Origin: Calliphora vicina
Lineage: Eukaryota; Arthropoda; Insecta; Diptera; Calliphoridae
Length of the DNA: 64,000 nucleotides
Reading direction: 5' to 3'
NCBI RefSeq assembly: GCF_958450345.1
Contig: NC_088780.1
Coordinates: forward strand, 124,001 to 188,000
The notes beneath the pieces are model-generated. The model saw only the letters and a program-made list of their open reading frames with translations, did not search any database and was not told the origin of the DNA. The stretch's first letter is position 1. Each line of letters opens with the position of its first letter. The position numbers and the translations under genes were made by a program. Below are positions 13,473 to 24,003 of this stretch, in pieces.

Positions 13473-14790
13473 TTACATTAAATGTTCACTAATATGTTGC
13501 AAAATATAATCCTTTAATATTTTTTTAAATATTGATATTCTGGTTTCGTTTTTAAAATTTTGTGGCAAATTATTGTATTCACGACTACCCATGAATTCTA
13601 TAAGCTGTTTAGTTACTTCTAATCTACACCAAGCTATTCTTAAATTTCCATTATATCTCGTATTTATTGCATGATCATTTCTTATAAAACGTATAGTGTG
13701 ATGTCCAATATTATGCAGGCACTTGAAAACATACATTAGAACATTGGTAGGCGTTCATATTGTTGAGATTAAGAACATTTTCGTGAATTTACACGTACAC
13801 AACCCGAAAGTAAACAAAACACACAGCAAGTGCAGGGCTGGCGATTTTTCATTGCCTTTGGCGACCAAAATTTCCAATTGGCGACATGGCGATTTTTTTG
13901 GCGATTTACAGACTAGTTGGCGATTTATTTGGCGATTTTTAACAAATTATTTGTTTTTCTTGAAATAATTTCATTTCTTTGATATGAAAAATTAGCATAT
14001 ATCAATTAAACTTAGATCTTTAAAGGTGAAATTTCAACAAATTTGTTAGATTTTTGGCCACAAGTTTACAATTATTGCGATGCAGCTGGAATTGTTAAAA
14101 GCAAACTGAAATCTGGGAGTGAATGAATGTTTTTGTGTATTTATTTCATTTAATACTCAAACTCAGACATTTTGGAAATTTTCGGTAGTTCAAAATTCAT
14201 TAACTTTATTTAAATCCAAAAGTATCTGCAGGGGAATGTGAATTGTAATGTTCAAAATTAGCATATATCAATTAAACTTAGATGCGATGCAGCTGGAATT
14301 GTTAAAGGCTTAGCATTGGCCGTTCTAAACATGTTAATTTTACCAACCAAATATGTATGTAGAATTCCAAAAAATATATTTTGGCGACTTTTGGCGATTT
14401 TTCGTTTAGCTTTTGGCGATGGAGGTAAAAAAAATCTGACAACCCTGCAAGAGCGTAAAAAATACAAATAACTCATTTAGTTGCAAACAATTGAGCGTAA
14501 AAATACAAATATTTCATTATGTTGCTTGATGTTGTTGCGGATTTTTTATTTTTAGCCTATACATGCACACAAACTACAATTTCTCTTTTTGCGCTTCCCT
14601 GCATTAGAAGCTGCATTTTATAAAGACTATGTACAGGCAAAATAGTTTGACAAATATTAGCATATAACGAAACTGTTGGATATGCTATTGGAAGATTATA
14701 AACTTGTTTTAAGACTTTATTTTGTATTCTTTGAAGTGATTTCAAGTCATTGCTTTTCTTATAACCATATATAAAAGTTTTTAAATTTGT
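13473..14790 (-). pseudogene. CR1/L2-type LINE reverse transcriptase C-terminus, split by an insertion
   Basis: Two minus-strand pieces: 14602-14790 (LKSLQRIQNKVLK, LPVHSLYKMQLLM) and 13473-13741 (FKCLHNIGHH, EYNNLPQNF, FKKILKDYI). Both are the conserved region after the RT domain in CR1/Jockey-group LINEs (LQRIQN...LP...lY, then WNxLP...FKxxLK). They are separated by an 860-bp insertion bordered by the direct repeat CATTAGAA (13734-13741 and 14602-14609). Without the insertion and one repeat copy the frame runs straight through. The RT core and everything upstream are missing, so it was 5'-truncated before the second insertion. Confidence 0.85.
13742..14601. mobile_element. hAT-like non-autonomous insertion with 8-bp TSD
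   Basis: Flanked by the perfect 8-bp duplication CATTAGAA. The ends CATTGGTAGGCG and (complement of right end) CAGGGAAGCGC are imperfectly related. Inside, about 13833-14449, a second candidate has ends CAGGGCTGGCGATTTTT and, from the right, CAGGGTTGTCAGATTTTTTT, typical of hAT MITEs. Its interior repeats TTTGGCGATTTT many times. No coding sequence. Confidence 0.78.
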
Positions 14791-15365
14791 ATAAAATACC
14801 GTTAGCTTGTGCAGTTTTTATTCTTAGAGATTGTTTAGCTCAATGTTTCGTTGGGGATGAAAAAACTGGAGGATTGGAAACTTATAAACTATCTGAGCCA
14901 AAACAAAATATCGATGTTTTGTTACTCAGAATAATTTAATATGGATATGCAAAGAAAAGGAATGGGAAAATAAAACAAAGCAATTAGGATTTTTTCTTTG
15001 TATTTATTAAATTATTTGGATTAAGGAATTATTACTAAAAGTTAGGAAAAGTGGACAATCGAGTTCAATAGAAATTTTCTTTCTCTCGGAAATAAGATTT
15101 TACGACATATTTGAAAACTTGACGTTTTATTTTAGAACATTTTGACAATTTAATGTATACTGCAATTCATTATACTCAGCATTGATATATATCAATCAAA
15201 ATAGGAATTGCGGGGAAAAACAAAGGAAAGTTAATACTAGTTGTTTTGTTTGGCATAAACCTTGCAGTATACAAACTATGGAAAGTGGGAATTAGGTACT
15301 TATTTCTGTTAGAAGGAATCACAAATTATATGAATGTGAGGTTAGGAAAACTTAATATTAATATT
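14791..15365. other. Unassigned AT-rich stretch
   Basis: No reading frame, terminal repeat or RNA gene recognised. Confidence 0.5.
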
Positions 15366-15770
15366 AGTAAGTTGGTTCCTCTTTGGAAAAATGTATTATG
15401 ATCGGTCCATAATTATTCATAGCTCCCATATAAGACCCGCTTCCGAAAATCAATTTAAAGTGAATAAATCTGTTAAAAATGATGGTATACATACAAAATT
15501 TATGATAAATAACTTTCATATAGACACAAACCACACGACCTAATTTCATGGTGATCGGTCCATGATTGGATTTGTAATCCAGTTATTGAGCAAAAAAGGT
15601 GAAAAATTTGCAAACAAATTTTAAAAAAATGGTAATTTTTGCGATTTTTAAGGCACTGGATGCACATTTTCCGTACTTTTCTTCTACTATTCAATATCTA
15701 CAACTTTGCTTCAGCCACAAAAGAGATATTCCGTAGGGTATACGAAATATAACCGTGCTAAAATATAGAA
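15366..15770 (-). mobile_element. mini-me-like fragment (same family as 34279-35030)
   Basis: TGATCGGTCCATAATTATTC, AGCTCCCATATAAGACCCGC and CGACCTAATTTCATGGTGAT occur in the same order as at 34710-34900. The GTCY run and both termini are missing, so this is an internal fragment. Confidence 0.65.
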
Positions 15771-16026
15771 AAAGTGATAAAAATCCACCTTGAAGAAAAA
15801 AATCGTATGGCCATTAAATTATTACGGCAGCCAACTTGACAGAACTAATGGTGCAGAAGTTCTTATTTTTGGGGCTACTTTCACGTGCAATTGTCAGAAT
15901 TGAGTCCCAAAGTAATGAACTAATGGATATTTTTTATTAGGAAATTCAATTCATGGATAATTCATGTTCGTTTGTTTTTTTTTAATATTTTGCTTTAAAC
16001 CATATACTTGTACATTGGATTATTGT

Positions 16027-17012
16027 TTATGTGAGGTATGCGCCGTAAATAGTCCATCCAAAAATGGTACTTTGTGCCGTTGGCAATCCAGTTTTCGTTA
16101 ACACACCCTCTCGCATGACTTTTGGATACATATCAACGCCTATGATAATATCAATACCGGCCGAATCAAAAAATTTTGGATCCGCCAAAAACAAATCGCG
16201 AAAATGTTGTTTAAAATTCTCTGGCAACGAATTGGCGGGAGTTTTGCTAGTGATTCGGTTGTCAACACGTAGAATTCAATCTTTGACTCAGAATTAAATC
16301 TTGACTTTAGTACAGCAGGGCATACGGTTTCATTCTCCATGGTGAGAGTCGTAAGATTCAATTTGTCAACCATCTTCCGTGTAATTCGACTCACTGTAGA
16401 ACCAGAATCCAGGCGACAGCGCGCATGAGTATTAGTGGATCCATTCTTCACTAACACCGTTGGCAAAAGATTTATGCTATTTGATGACAACGTTGGCGCA
16501 GCTGTTTTCTTGCGAGCAGCATGTGATGTCGAGGGTTGAGGAGTCGGAGATCGTGACCGAGAACGAGAGTTGGAGCGAGTTGGACTTATACCAAAATTGG
16601 CGCAGCTGTTTTCTTGCGAGCAGCATGTGATGTCGAGGGTTGAGGAGTCGGAGATCGTGACCGAGAACGAGAGTTGGAGCGAGTTGGACTTATACCAAAA
16701 TCTTTAAAAAGCCGAGGGTTGATATGGAGAAAGGTATGGTGAAATTTGTTGCAATGTCGAGCTGCGCTTCGAGCGACATGTACCTTGCGAATGATCATGA
16801 GCCAAACAATTTTGGCAATATTTGTGGGTGCTCACCGCTTGGAGTCGTTCCTTCATGTTCATTGCAAGGAATTTGCGACAACGCCTCAATGGGTGTGGAC
16901 GGTTGCATAAGCGACATACAAATGTGTTGTAGTTGCTGGGCAGTTTGAGATGCTGTTGGCGACGACGACGTTTGTTGGATCCATTGGACTTCTTGGATTG
17001 GCGATTTGTCAT
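16027..17012 (-). pseudogene. BEL/Pao gag zinc-knuckle region and aspartic protease
   Basis: From MTNRQSKKSN at 17012 come knuckle motifs CRLCNRPHPLRRC, YCQNCLAHDHSQGTC and HCNKFHHTFLH (nucleic-acid binding), an RS-rich linker, then a retropepsin-like block NLLPTVLVKN...RLDSGSTVSRIT with the catalytic DSG. It ends with DIIIGVDMYP and TIFGWTIYGA, the family protease-to-RT boundary. Frames change at least three times. One cause is a 104-bp tandem duplication (16497-16600 and 16601-16704), which is not a multiple of three. The frame stops at 16027 without RT. Confidence 0.85.
16497..16704. repeat. 104-bp exact tandem duplication in the BEL gag linker
   Basis: The unit starting CGCAGCTGTTTTCTTGCGAG and ending with TTGGACTTATACCAAAAT is present twice back to back. 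The copies appear essentially identical, so the duplication is recent relative to the element. It shifts the reading frame. Confidence 0.88.
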
Positions 17013-17039
17013 GATGTTCTGAAAATAATGACGTGGTTT

Positions 17040-17901
17040 GGCGGATTTTAGGAAATGTAGAGAGGAAGTGAAAAACTGGGATTCGAATAAGCAAACTAAT
17101 TTATGGATCGACCGTGTAATTAGACCTCGCTGGGCCACTCGTACTTTATTATCGGATCCGGTATGCACCTTTTCAATTCTACCTAGCCGCCAAGAGTTAG
17201 GAGGGAGATTTTCATCTTTGATGACGACTAAAGTCCCTGGTTTGACATTATCTTTGGAATTCTTTCATTTCGCTCGTTTCTGCATCTCCTTCAAATATTC
17301 GTTTTTCCAACGAAAGCAGAAATTCTGATGAAGCAATTTAAGACGTTGCCAACGATTAACAATGGACATTGGACTCTCATTAATCTTAGGATCTATAGGA
17401 CAAAGGATAGGAGAGCCTATGAGGAAATGGCCTGTAGTCAAGGCGGAAAGGTCTGATGGATCTTGGGATTGTACCTAGAGTTGAGGCAAGCTTCAATTCG
17501 AGCAAGTAGAGTTGAAAATTCTTCAAACGTGTATTTAAAGCAACCTACGGTTTTAAGTGTGACTTAATGCTCTTGACTCCGGCCTCCCAAAGGCCGCCCA
17601 TGTGTGAAGCACCTGAAGGAATAAAATGCCATGTCAAATTCTGGTGAGAGTAGCTAGAAGTTATTAATTCACGGGACGATACCATGAATTCTCTTTGGAT
17701 AATTTTAGACGCTCCTACAAATGTGGTTCCATTATCGGAATGTAAATGGAGTGGACATCCCCGACGAGAAACAAATCTGTGAAAAGCGGCAAGGAATGCA
17801 GATGTCTGTTGTAGCCTCCAAATGAATGGACCTTCAAAATCCAGACCCGTATGAGTAAATGGACGCGAAATTTCAGTTCGCTCGGGTGGTAAAGCAGCCA
17901 T
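17040..17901 (-). pseudogene. BEL/Pao integrase, internally deleted
   Basis: Starts with ALPPERTEISRPF and THTGLDFEGPF (first catalytic D). It jumps directly to TSAFLAAFHRFVSRRGCP, so roughly 30 residues are missing compared with BEL integrases. Then come HSDNGTTFVGA (second D) and PHMGGLWEAGVKS-type sequence (here SHMGGLWEAGVKSIK). The C-terminal region (FEEFSTLLARIEACLNSR, an HTGSDNKVRVAQ tail, KLVCLF) is readable with frameshifts. The tail runs in frame into the gag start at 17012. Confidence 0.88.
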
Positions 17902-18001
17902 TATCTGTTGTTGACATCTTTTTCGGTAGATAATACATCATGAAGACTAATATCATGGACAAATTTAACTAAAAGCCGCGAATATTGGCAGTTATATTCT
18001 A

Positions 18002-18220
18002 TTACAGGATGTTTCTCGTTTTATTAAAGCCCCGGATAATTCTCGAGTCTTCCGCAAGATCGGATAAGTCCTTCTGACTGGATATCTTCTCACCGTCAGC
18101 TATTCGAATGTATAACGCGGCTGCATATGCTTTTGTAATGCAGTTTAATTTTCCAGCTGATGTATGACTCAGTCTGTCCAGGTTCGATTTAGAGGTCTGC
18201 TTCCTTTGAAATAAAAACAC
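18002..18220 (-). pseudogene. BEL/Pao RNase H-region fragment
   Basis: KAYAAALYIRIADGEK matches the BEL/Pao region after the RT (family form DASEKAYAAAVYIR). It breaks off upstream at about 18220 next to non-BEL sequence, and downstream it is heavily deleted before the integrase start. Confidence 0.72.
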
Positions 18221-18539
18221 GAATATTTTTGGGTGTTATATAAAAATATTCAGACCAAAGCTTTTACTAACGAAACCTTAATCTACATATTAAATACTTA
18301 AATCTACGAAGTTATTTAGCAATTCAAATTCGTTGAAAACGATGAAACGTAGTAGCGGCGGGACGGTAGAAACTTATACGATGATGAAACGGCGGAGTCG
18401 GTACGCATGGTGAGTGGTGAAGCGATGATGGAAAACGGTTGATCCTCGGCTTAGTGAAAATAGAAAACAAACGAGAGTTTGTAGTGAAGTATATTAAATG
18501 GTTCGGGTTGCTTAGCAGTCTAGTATCTACGATCGGCTA

Positions 18540-19115
18540 AAACTACAACGAAGTCAAGAAAAATTCGGAAGTTATTGAATTCGGCTACTGGTGCAAAATA
18601 CGATTGTAAGAAGAATTCGGGAGTTCTTACGATCGACTAACTACAACTAATTCGGCTACGAATGCAAAAATATAATTGTAAGAAGAATTCGGAAGTTCTT
18701 GAATTCGGCTACGGATGCAAAATACTATTGTAAGAAGAATTCGGGAGTTCTTACGATCGACTAACTACAACTAATTCGGCTACGGATGCAAAAATACGAT
18801 TGTAAGAAGAATTCGGGAGTTTTTACGATCGACTAAAACTACAACGAAGTCAACAAGAATTCGGAAGTTCTTGAATTCGGCTACGGATGCAAAATACGAT
18901 TGTAAGAAGAATTCGGGAGTTCTTACGATCGACTAAAAACTACAATTAATTCAAGAAGAATTCGGGAGTTCTTGAATTTGATTACGACTACTAAAATACG
19001 AATGTAAGAAAAACTCGGGAGTTCTTACAACCGGCTACGATAATTCTATACTACGGTTAGTATGAATGCAAGAAAAATTCGGGAGTTCTTACAATCGGCA
19101 AACTACAAGAGCAGG
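18540..19115. repeat. Minisatellite with GAATTCGG-rich ~115-bp units
   Basis: Repeats of TGTAAGAAGAATTCGGGAGT, TCTTACGATCGACTAACTAC, and AATTCGGCTACGGATGCAAA occur about five times, with shorter and longer variants. It lies between a BEL RNase H fragment and the foldback element at 19193. No coding role is apparent. Confidence 0.82.
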
Positions 19116-19192
19116 TATTGGGTTAGATTCGGGTTATACTTCGGAAGTACAGCACGAAGGCAATAACAGCTCTCCTGTTTATCATAAAACTC

Positions 19193-20290
19193 GGTACCGT
19201 GAAATAGCTCCCAAATGAAATAACTCCCAATGAAATAATTCCCATCAAAAATGAAATAATTCCCAAACTTGAAAAATGAAACAACTACCAAAGTGTAAAA
19301 TGAAATTACTCCCAATAATCGGTGGTTTCATAATTTTAAAAATATTAGTCCCAAAAAAGTGAAATAGCTCCCAATAAAATAAATCAAAATAGAAATGAAA
19401 TAATTCCCAATCCGAAATAATTTATTTATGTAATCTAAAAAAAGGAACTACAAAAGTGAAATTATTCTTCGCTTACCAAAATTTTTTTGCATTGCGTAGC
19501 GCAAAGTTTTACTCCTCTGGGATGTGTCAGAAACTGGCATCGCTCAGAAAAGTTTTTTGCATTGCCGGCCTTTGGCCGGGTGTTAAGGTTTTCTCCTCTG
19601 GGATGTATCAAAAACTGGCTTCGCTCTGAAAAGTTTTTTGCTTTGGCGGCCTTCGTCCGGGCGCTAAGGTTTTCTCTTCCGGGGGTATCAAAATCTGGCT
19701 TCGCTCAGAAAAGATTTCTTTCATTGCAGAAAGGTTTTATAATATTTCAGAAAGCCGATTTTCATTTCGCAACAGATTAAGAAATCGTTGCAACCTGACA
19801 AAGGCTGACAATGTAAAAAGAATATTTTCTGTGCGGAGGAGAAAACCTTTGCGATCGGCCCAGGGCCGGCAATGCAAAAAACTTTTCTAAGCGAGGCCAG
19901 TTTTTGATACACACCAGAGGAGAAAATATTAGCGCTCGGCCAAAGGCCGGCAATGCAAAAAACTTTTCTGAGTGAAAAGTTTTTGATATTTATGGGTTTT
20001 GCTTTTGCAAAGTAGAACCCAACAAAAATGAAATAACTCCCAATACAGTGAAAAAACTCCAAATTCCCAAAAAAAATGAAAGAAAGCCCAACAAAAATGT
20101 CAGTGGGAGTTGTTTCATTGGGAGTTATTGCATTATGAAATAACTCCCAACAAAAAATTATGAAAAAACTCCCTATGCGTTAGGAGTTGTTTCATAATGA
20201 AATAAGTCCTAAGTTGTATGAAAAATTTGTTGGGTGTTATTTCACTTTTTCGTGGGGAGTTATTTCATTTGGGAGTTATTTCACGGTACC
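19193..20290. mobile_element. GGTACC foldback-like element, copy 2 (8-bp TSD)
   Basis: Starts GGTACCGTGAAATAGCTCCC and ends TTATTTCACGGTACC, flanked by TAAAACTC (19185-19192 and 20291-20298), an exact 8-bp target duplication. The interior has four GC-richer modules with AAAACTGGCTTCGCTCAGAA in one direction and the complement in the other. The reading frames through the modules are by-products of the repeats. Confidence 0.88.
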
Positions 20291-20526
20291 TAAAACTCTG
20301 ACTCAGTGTTGTCAGATTAGGGGATTTTTCCCCAAATTGGGGATTTTATTTTGTAAATGGGGATAAATAATTGGGTTTGGGGATATGGGGAACAGTTGGG
20401 GAAATATTGTATGTTTTGGGGATTGTTGGAATCTTTTTGGGGATTTTTATTTTTTCGTATATTGAATTGTTTTATTTAATTTATGTATGAGAATATTATA
20501 AAATCGAAAGAAAACATTGAACTTTA

Positions 20527-21103
20527 ACGGCCATTCTCACAATGTACGATTAAAAGTTAACGTGAACTTTAACCGCAAGTTAGGCTAATTTGAATTTCAC
20601 AATGTACGATTAATTCTTAATTGACACTATTTAACAACAAAGTTGCTGTTAAATATAACCGAACAAATTTCGCCGGTTAGCATCTTAATTGTAAGAAATA
20701 TAATAAAAGAACATGGAAAAACATTTATATTTTTGTTGGTTTTTTTTTCTTGTTGGTTTTCAGTAATTGTTGTTCAGTTTGTTCTGTAAATTTTACAGTT
20801 AGGTACCTTAATATTTTTGAGTTTTATACGTTTTTTTATTATACCACTAAGAAAACACAAATTATTATCTTTTATACCGTCTTTTAGACAATTTTTTATA
20901 TTTCAATATTTCATTACACTATTTTTCGTAAACAAATGTATGCATTATTGCCATACTTTCTACTGAATGCTTTGGTTAAGTAATCAAATGATGGTGAAAC
21001 GTAAATCGGTAAGCGTTGGTTAAATGGTCCCCGTTAAACAAACCGACAGTTAGTTAATTTCCCGGTTAAAATGAAATAATCGTACATTGTGAAAATGGCC
21101 GTA
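20527..21103. mobile_element. MITE nested in the hAT-like element
   Basis: The left terminus ACGGCCATTCTCACAATGTA and right terminus TACATTGTGAAAATGGCCGT are inverted copies. Subterminal CGATTAA/TTAACCG-type motifs also pair. About 575 bp, no coding sequence, target duplication unclear. Confidence 0.72.
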
Positions 21104-21338
21104 AGTCTGATAAGTCGTATAATTTCAACAATATGCTATTTGTCATTTTATACTGGCAATCCTTGTTATTATGTATTATCAATAGACGTGAATGTTGTTT
21201 TAGTTGTAACGTTCAAAATGACAAAAAAATAAAACTGCCAAAAAAGCATAATTCCACCTGGGAAATTGAATATTGGTCTGAAGTTATTTCTTATAGAATA
21301 AAATCTGAAATTTAAATTCAAAATTAAATGGAAAATTA

Positions 21339-22084
21339 GGTACCGTGAAATAGCTCCCAAATGAAATAACTCCCAATGAAATAAATCCCAATAGAAATGA
21401 AATAATTCCCAATCCAAAGCAATTTATTTATGTAATCTAAAAAAACATTTTTTGCTGGCTTCTCTCAGAATATTTGTTTGCATTTAAGGTTTAAGGTTTT
21501 CTCCTCTGGGGTATATCAAAAACTGGCTTCGCTCAGAAAATTTGTTTGCATTGCCGTCCTTCGGCCGTGCGCTAAGGTTTTCTACTCTGGGGTGTATCAA
21601 AAACTGGCTTCGCTCAGAAAATATTTCTTTCATTGCAGAAAGGTTTTATATTTCAGAAAGCTGATTTTCATTTCGAACCAGATTAAGAAATCGTTGCAAC
21701 CTGACAAAGGCCGACGATGTAAAAAGAATCTTTTCTGAGCGAAGCCAGTTTCTGATACACTTCAGAGGAGAAAACCTTAGCGCCCGGCCGAAGGCCGACA
21801 ATGCCAAAAACATTTCTGAGTAAAGCCAGTTTTTGACAAAAATTAAATAACTCCCAATACAGTGAAATAATTCCCAAAATAAAATTAAATAAAACCCAAC
21901 AAAAATTTCATTGGGAGTTATTGCATTATGAAATAACTCCCAACCAAAAATTATGAAATAACTCCCTATGCGTTAGGAGTTGTTTCATAATGAAATAAGT
22001 CCTAAATTGTATGAAAAATTTGTTGGGTGTTATTTCATCTTTTCGTGGGGAGTTATTTCATTTGGGTGTTATTTCACGGTACCG
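21339..22084. mobile_element. GGTACC foldback-like element, copy 3 (9-bp TSD)
   Basis: Bounded by GGTACCGTGAAATAGCTCCC and TTATTTCACGGTACC, with GGAAAATTA on both sides (21330-21338 and 22085-22093). It shares arms and internal modules with copies 1 and 2 but has fewer modules. It is inserted within the hAT-like element 20304-22376, so it is younger than that element. Confidence 0.88.
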
Positions 22085-22898
22085 GAAAATTACACTCTGA
22101 GTTCTCTTACAGTTGGTTATAGTTTGTTAAAAATATAACGTTTTGTGTAATTTTTAATTTTTTTTTTAAATAAGTAACCTTGATATATGTATTATAATAT
22201 ATTTTATATTATATTTTTTTAATTATTATACATGCATATTACATAAATAAAAAAGAATTGTAGAACAAATAAAGTACATATAAATATGTATGAATTAAAA
22301 TTATACTAGTACTTTCACTGGGGATTTTTGAAGATTTAAATTTGGGGATAAGTCTCGAAAAAATCTGGGAACCCTGCTCTGACTACTTATCCAAATATAA
22401 AAATAAACTACTTGGGAATTATATCAACACATATCAAACTGTAACTACCCTGCAGTTCATTGCACTAGTTCCGCTACGTCGAATTCGTTGGCCACTAAGA
22501 ACTACTACTAGTGAATTTTCAACCCACTCGCAACGTTATTGACTGGTGAACGTATTGACAGTTTGAAAAGTGCCAATTGGAAACCTTGCACTAGCTATAT
22601 TACTACTTCTACAACTAACTAGCTCGATGTGGCTGCTAAAGTGGTAGTTAAATGGTTATCATTTGCACTACATTTCACCAGCATATTCAGTAATAAACAA
22701 TAGTCAGATATTTGTCTTTAGTTTTGAAAATAAATTCAAGAAAAATAAAATCTTCTAAAATATACCACTTCGATGGCCACATGTAATGCTGAATGTGGCC
22801 GTTTGTGTTTTCATTCTCAGTGATGATGTAGAAAGTGCAAAAATAGAGAGTAGACTCACATGTTATTCTTAATAACAATTAGAGAGCAGTAAAAATAA

Positions 22899-22969
22899 GA
22901 GCTCTGTGGTTTAGTGGTTAGAGCATTTGACTAGAAAACGAGAGGTTATGTCTTCAACCCCGCTCTCAG
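22899..22969 (+). other. tRNA-like sequence inside a transposon (copy 1)
   Basis: GAGCTCTGTGGTTTAGTGG contains a good A-box-like stretch (TGGTTTAGTGG). It is followed by a CTAGAAA segment resembling a tRNA-Ser(AGA) anticodon loop and a poor B-box (GTCTTCAACCC). The anticodon stem does not pair well, so this is probably not a functional tRNA but a tRNA-derived or pol III promoter-like module. Confidence 0.55.
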
Positions 22970-23475
22970 AAAAATTTATTTTTTTCTTTTTTTCTCAAAT
23001 GCTGGAGTATTTTCACTATTGAATTTAATAGTGAAATGTTATGTAGAGTGTGCCAATCGGCCACTTGCAATGACATCCCCGTGTTAAATTCACCAGTCAA
23101 TAACGTTGCGAGTGGGTTGAAAATTCACTAGTAGTAGTAGTTCTTAGTGGCCAACGAATTCGACGTAGCGGAACTAGTGCAATGAACTGCTGGGCAGCTT
23201 GTACGTATTACTCTCAGCTAGTGAGTTAGTGTGTGTGCGTGTTTGTGTTTATTCCCTGCAGTTCATTGCACTAGTTCCTCTACGTCGAATTCGTTGGCCA
23301 CTAAGAACTACTACTAGTGAATTTTCAACCCACTCGCATCGTTATTGACTGGTGAATTTAACACGGGGATGTCATTGCAAGTGGCCGATTGGCACACTCT
23401 GCTTAACACTTCACTATTAAATTCAATAGTGAAAATACTCCAGCATTTGAGAAAAAAACAAAAAAATAAATTTTT

Positions 23476-23545
23476 CTGAGAGCGGGGTTGAAACATAACC
23501 TCTCGTTTTCTAGTCAAATGCTCTAACCACTAAACCATAGAGCTC
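23476..23545 (-). other. tRNA-like sequence inside a transposon (copy 2)
   Basis: Near-identical inverted copy of the 22899-22969 block, belonging to the second half of the palindrome. Same defects in the anticodon stem and B-box. Confidence 0.55.
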
Positions 23546-24003
23546 TTATTTGTACCGCTCTCTAATTGTTATTAAGAATAACATGTGAGTCTACTCTCTA
23601 TTTTTGCATTTTCTACATCATCACTGAGAATGAAAACACAAACGGCCACAATCAGCATTACATGTGGCCATCGAAGTGGTATATTTTAGAAGATTTTATT
23701 TTTCTTGAATTTATTTTCAAAACTAAAGACAAATATCTGACTATTGTTTATTACTGAATATGCTGGTGAAATGTAGTGCAAATGATAACCATTTAACTAC
23801 CACTTTAGCAGCCACATCGAACTAGTTAGTTGTACAAGTAGTAATATAGCTAGTGCAAGGTTTCCAATTGGCACTTTTCAAACTGCTGGGTTATTATTAC
23901 CCAGCAGTTTGAAAAGTGTAAATTTGGAACCTTTCACTAGCTATACTACTACTTGTACAACAAACTAATTCGACGTGGCGGCAATGAACTGCAGGGTACC
24001 TAC

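Larger units (their letters stand above)
20304..22376. mobile_element. hAT-like non-autonomous element (CAGNGTTNNCAGATT TIR, 8-bp TSD)
   Basis: The left end is CAGTGTTGTCAGATTAGGGG. The right end read inward is CAGGGTTCCCAGATTTTTTC. It is flanked by CTCTGACT (20296-20303 and 22377-22384), an exact 8-bp duplication. Repeated GGGGATTT motifs lie near both ends. It contains two further insertions: an inverted-repeat element at 20527-21103 and foldback copy 3. No transposase is visible. Confidence 0.87.
22447..24000. mobile_element. Large palindrome of two inverted CCCTGCAG-ended elements
   Basis: Two copies of one ~745-bp element lie head to head around a ~60-bp spacer centred near 23225. Each has about 100-bp inverted ends (CCCTGCAGTTCATTGCACTA, then CGTCGAATTCGTTGGCCACT). 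Each carries a shared interior with a tRNA-like block, an AATTTAATAGTGAAATGTTA region and a TAAACAATAGTCAGATATTT region. The whole can fold into a hairpin over about 1.5 kb. It separates BEL RNase H sequence at 24004 from downstream pieces. Confidence 0.82.

Noticed and set aside
19487..20062. Frames with repeated FALPAFGRVLRFS or similar blocks in foldback copies
   Set aside because: They translate the repeated inner modules of the foldback family, occur on both strands and lack any domain.
22899..22969. Genuine tRNA-Ser gene
   Set aside because: The A box and CTAGAAA loop look right, but the anticodon stem does not pair and the B box deviates. It lies inside a duplicated transposon, so a tRNA-derived module is more likely.
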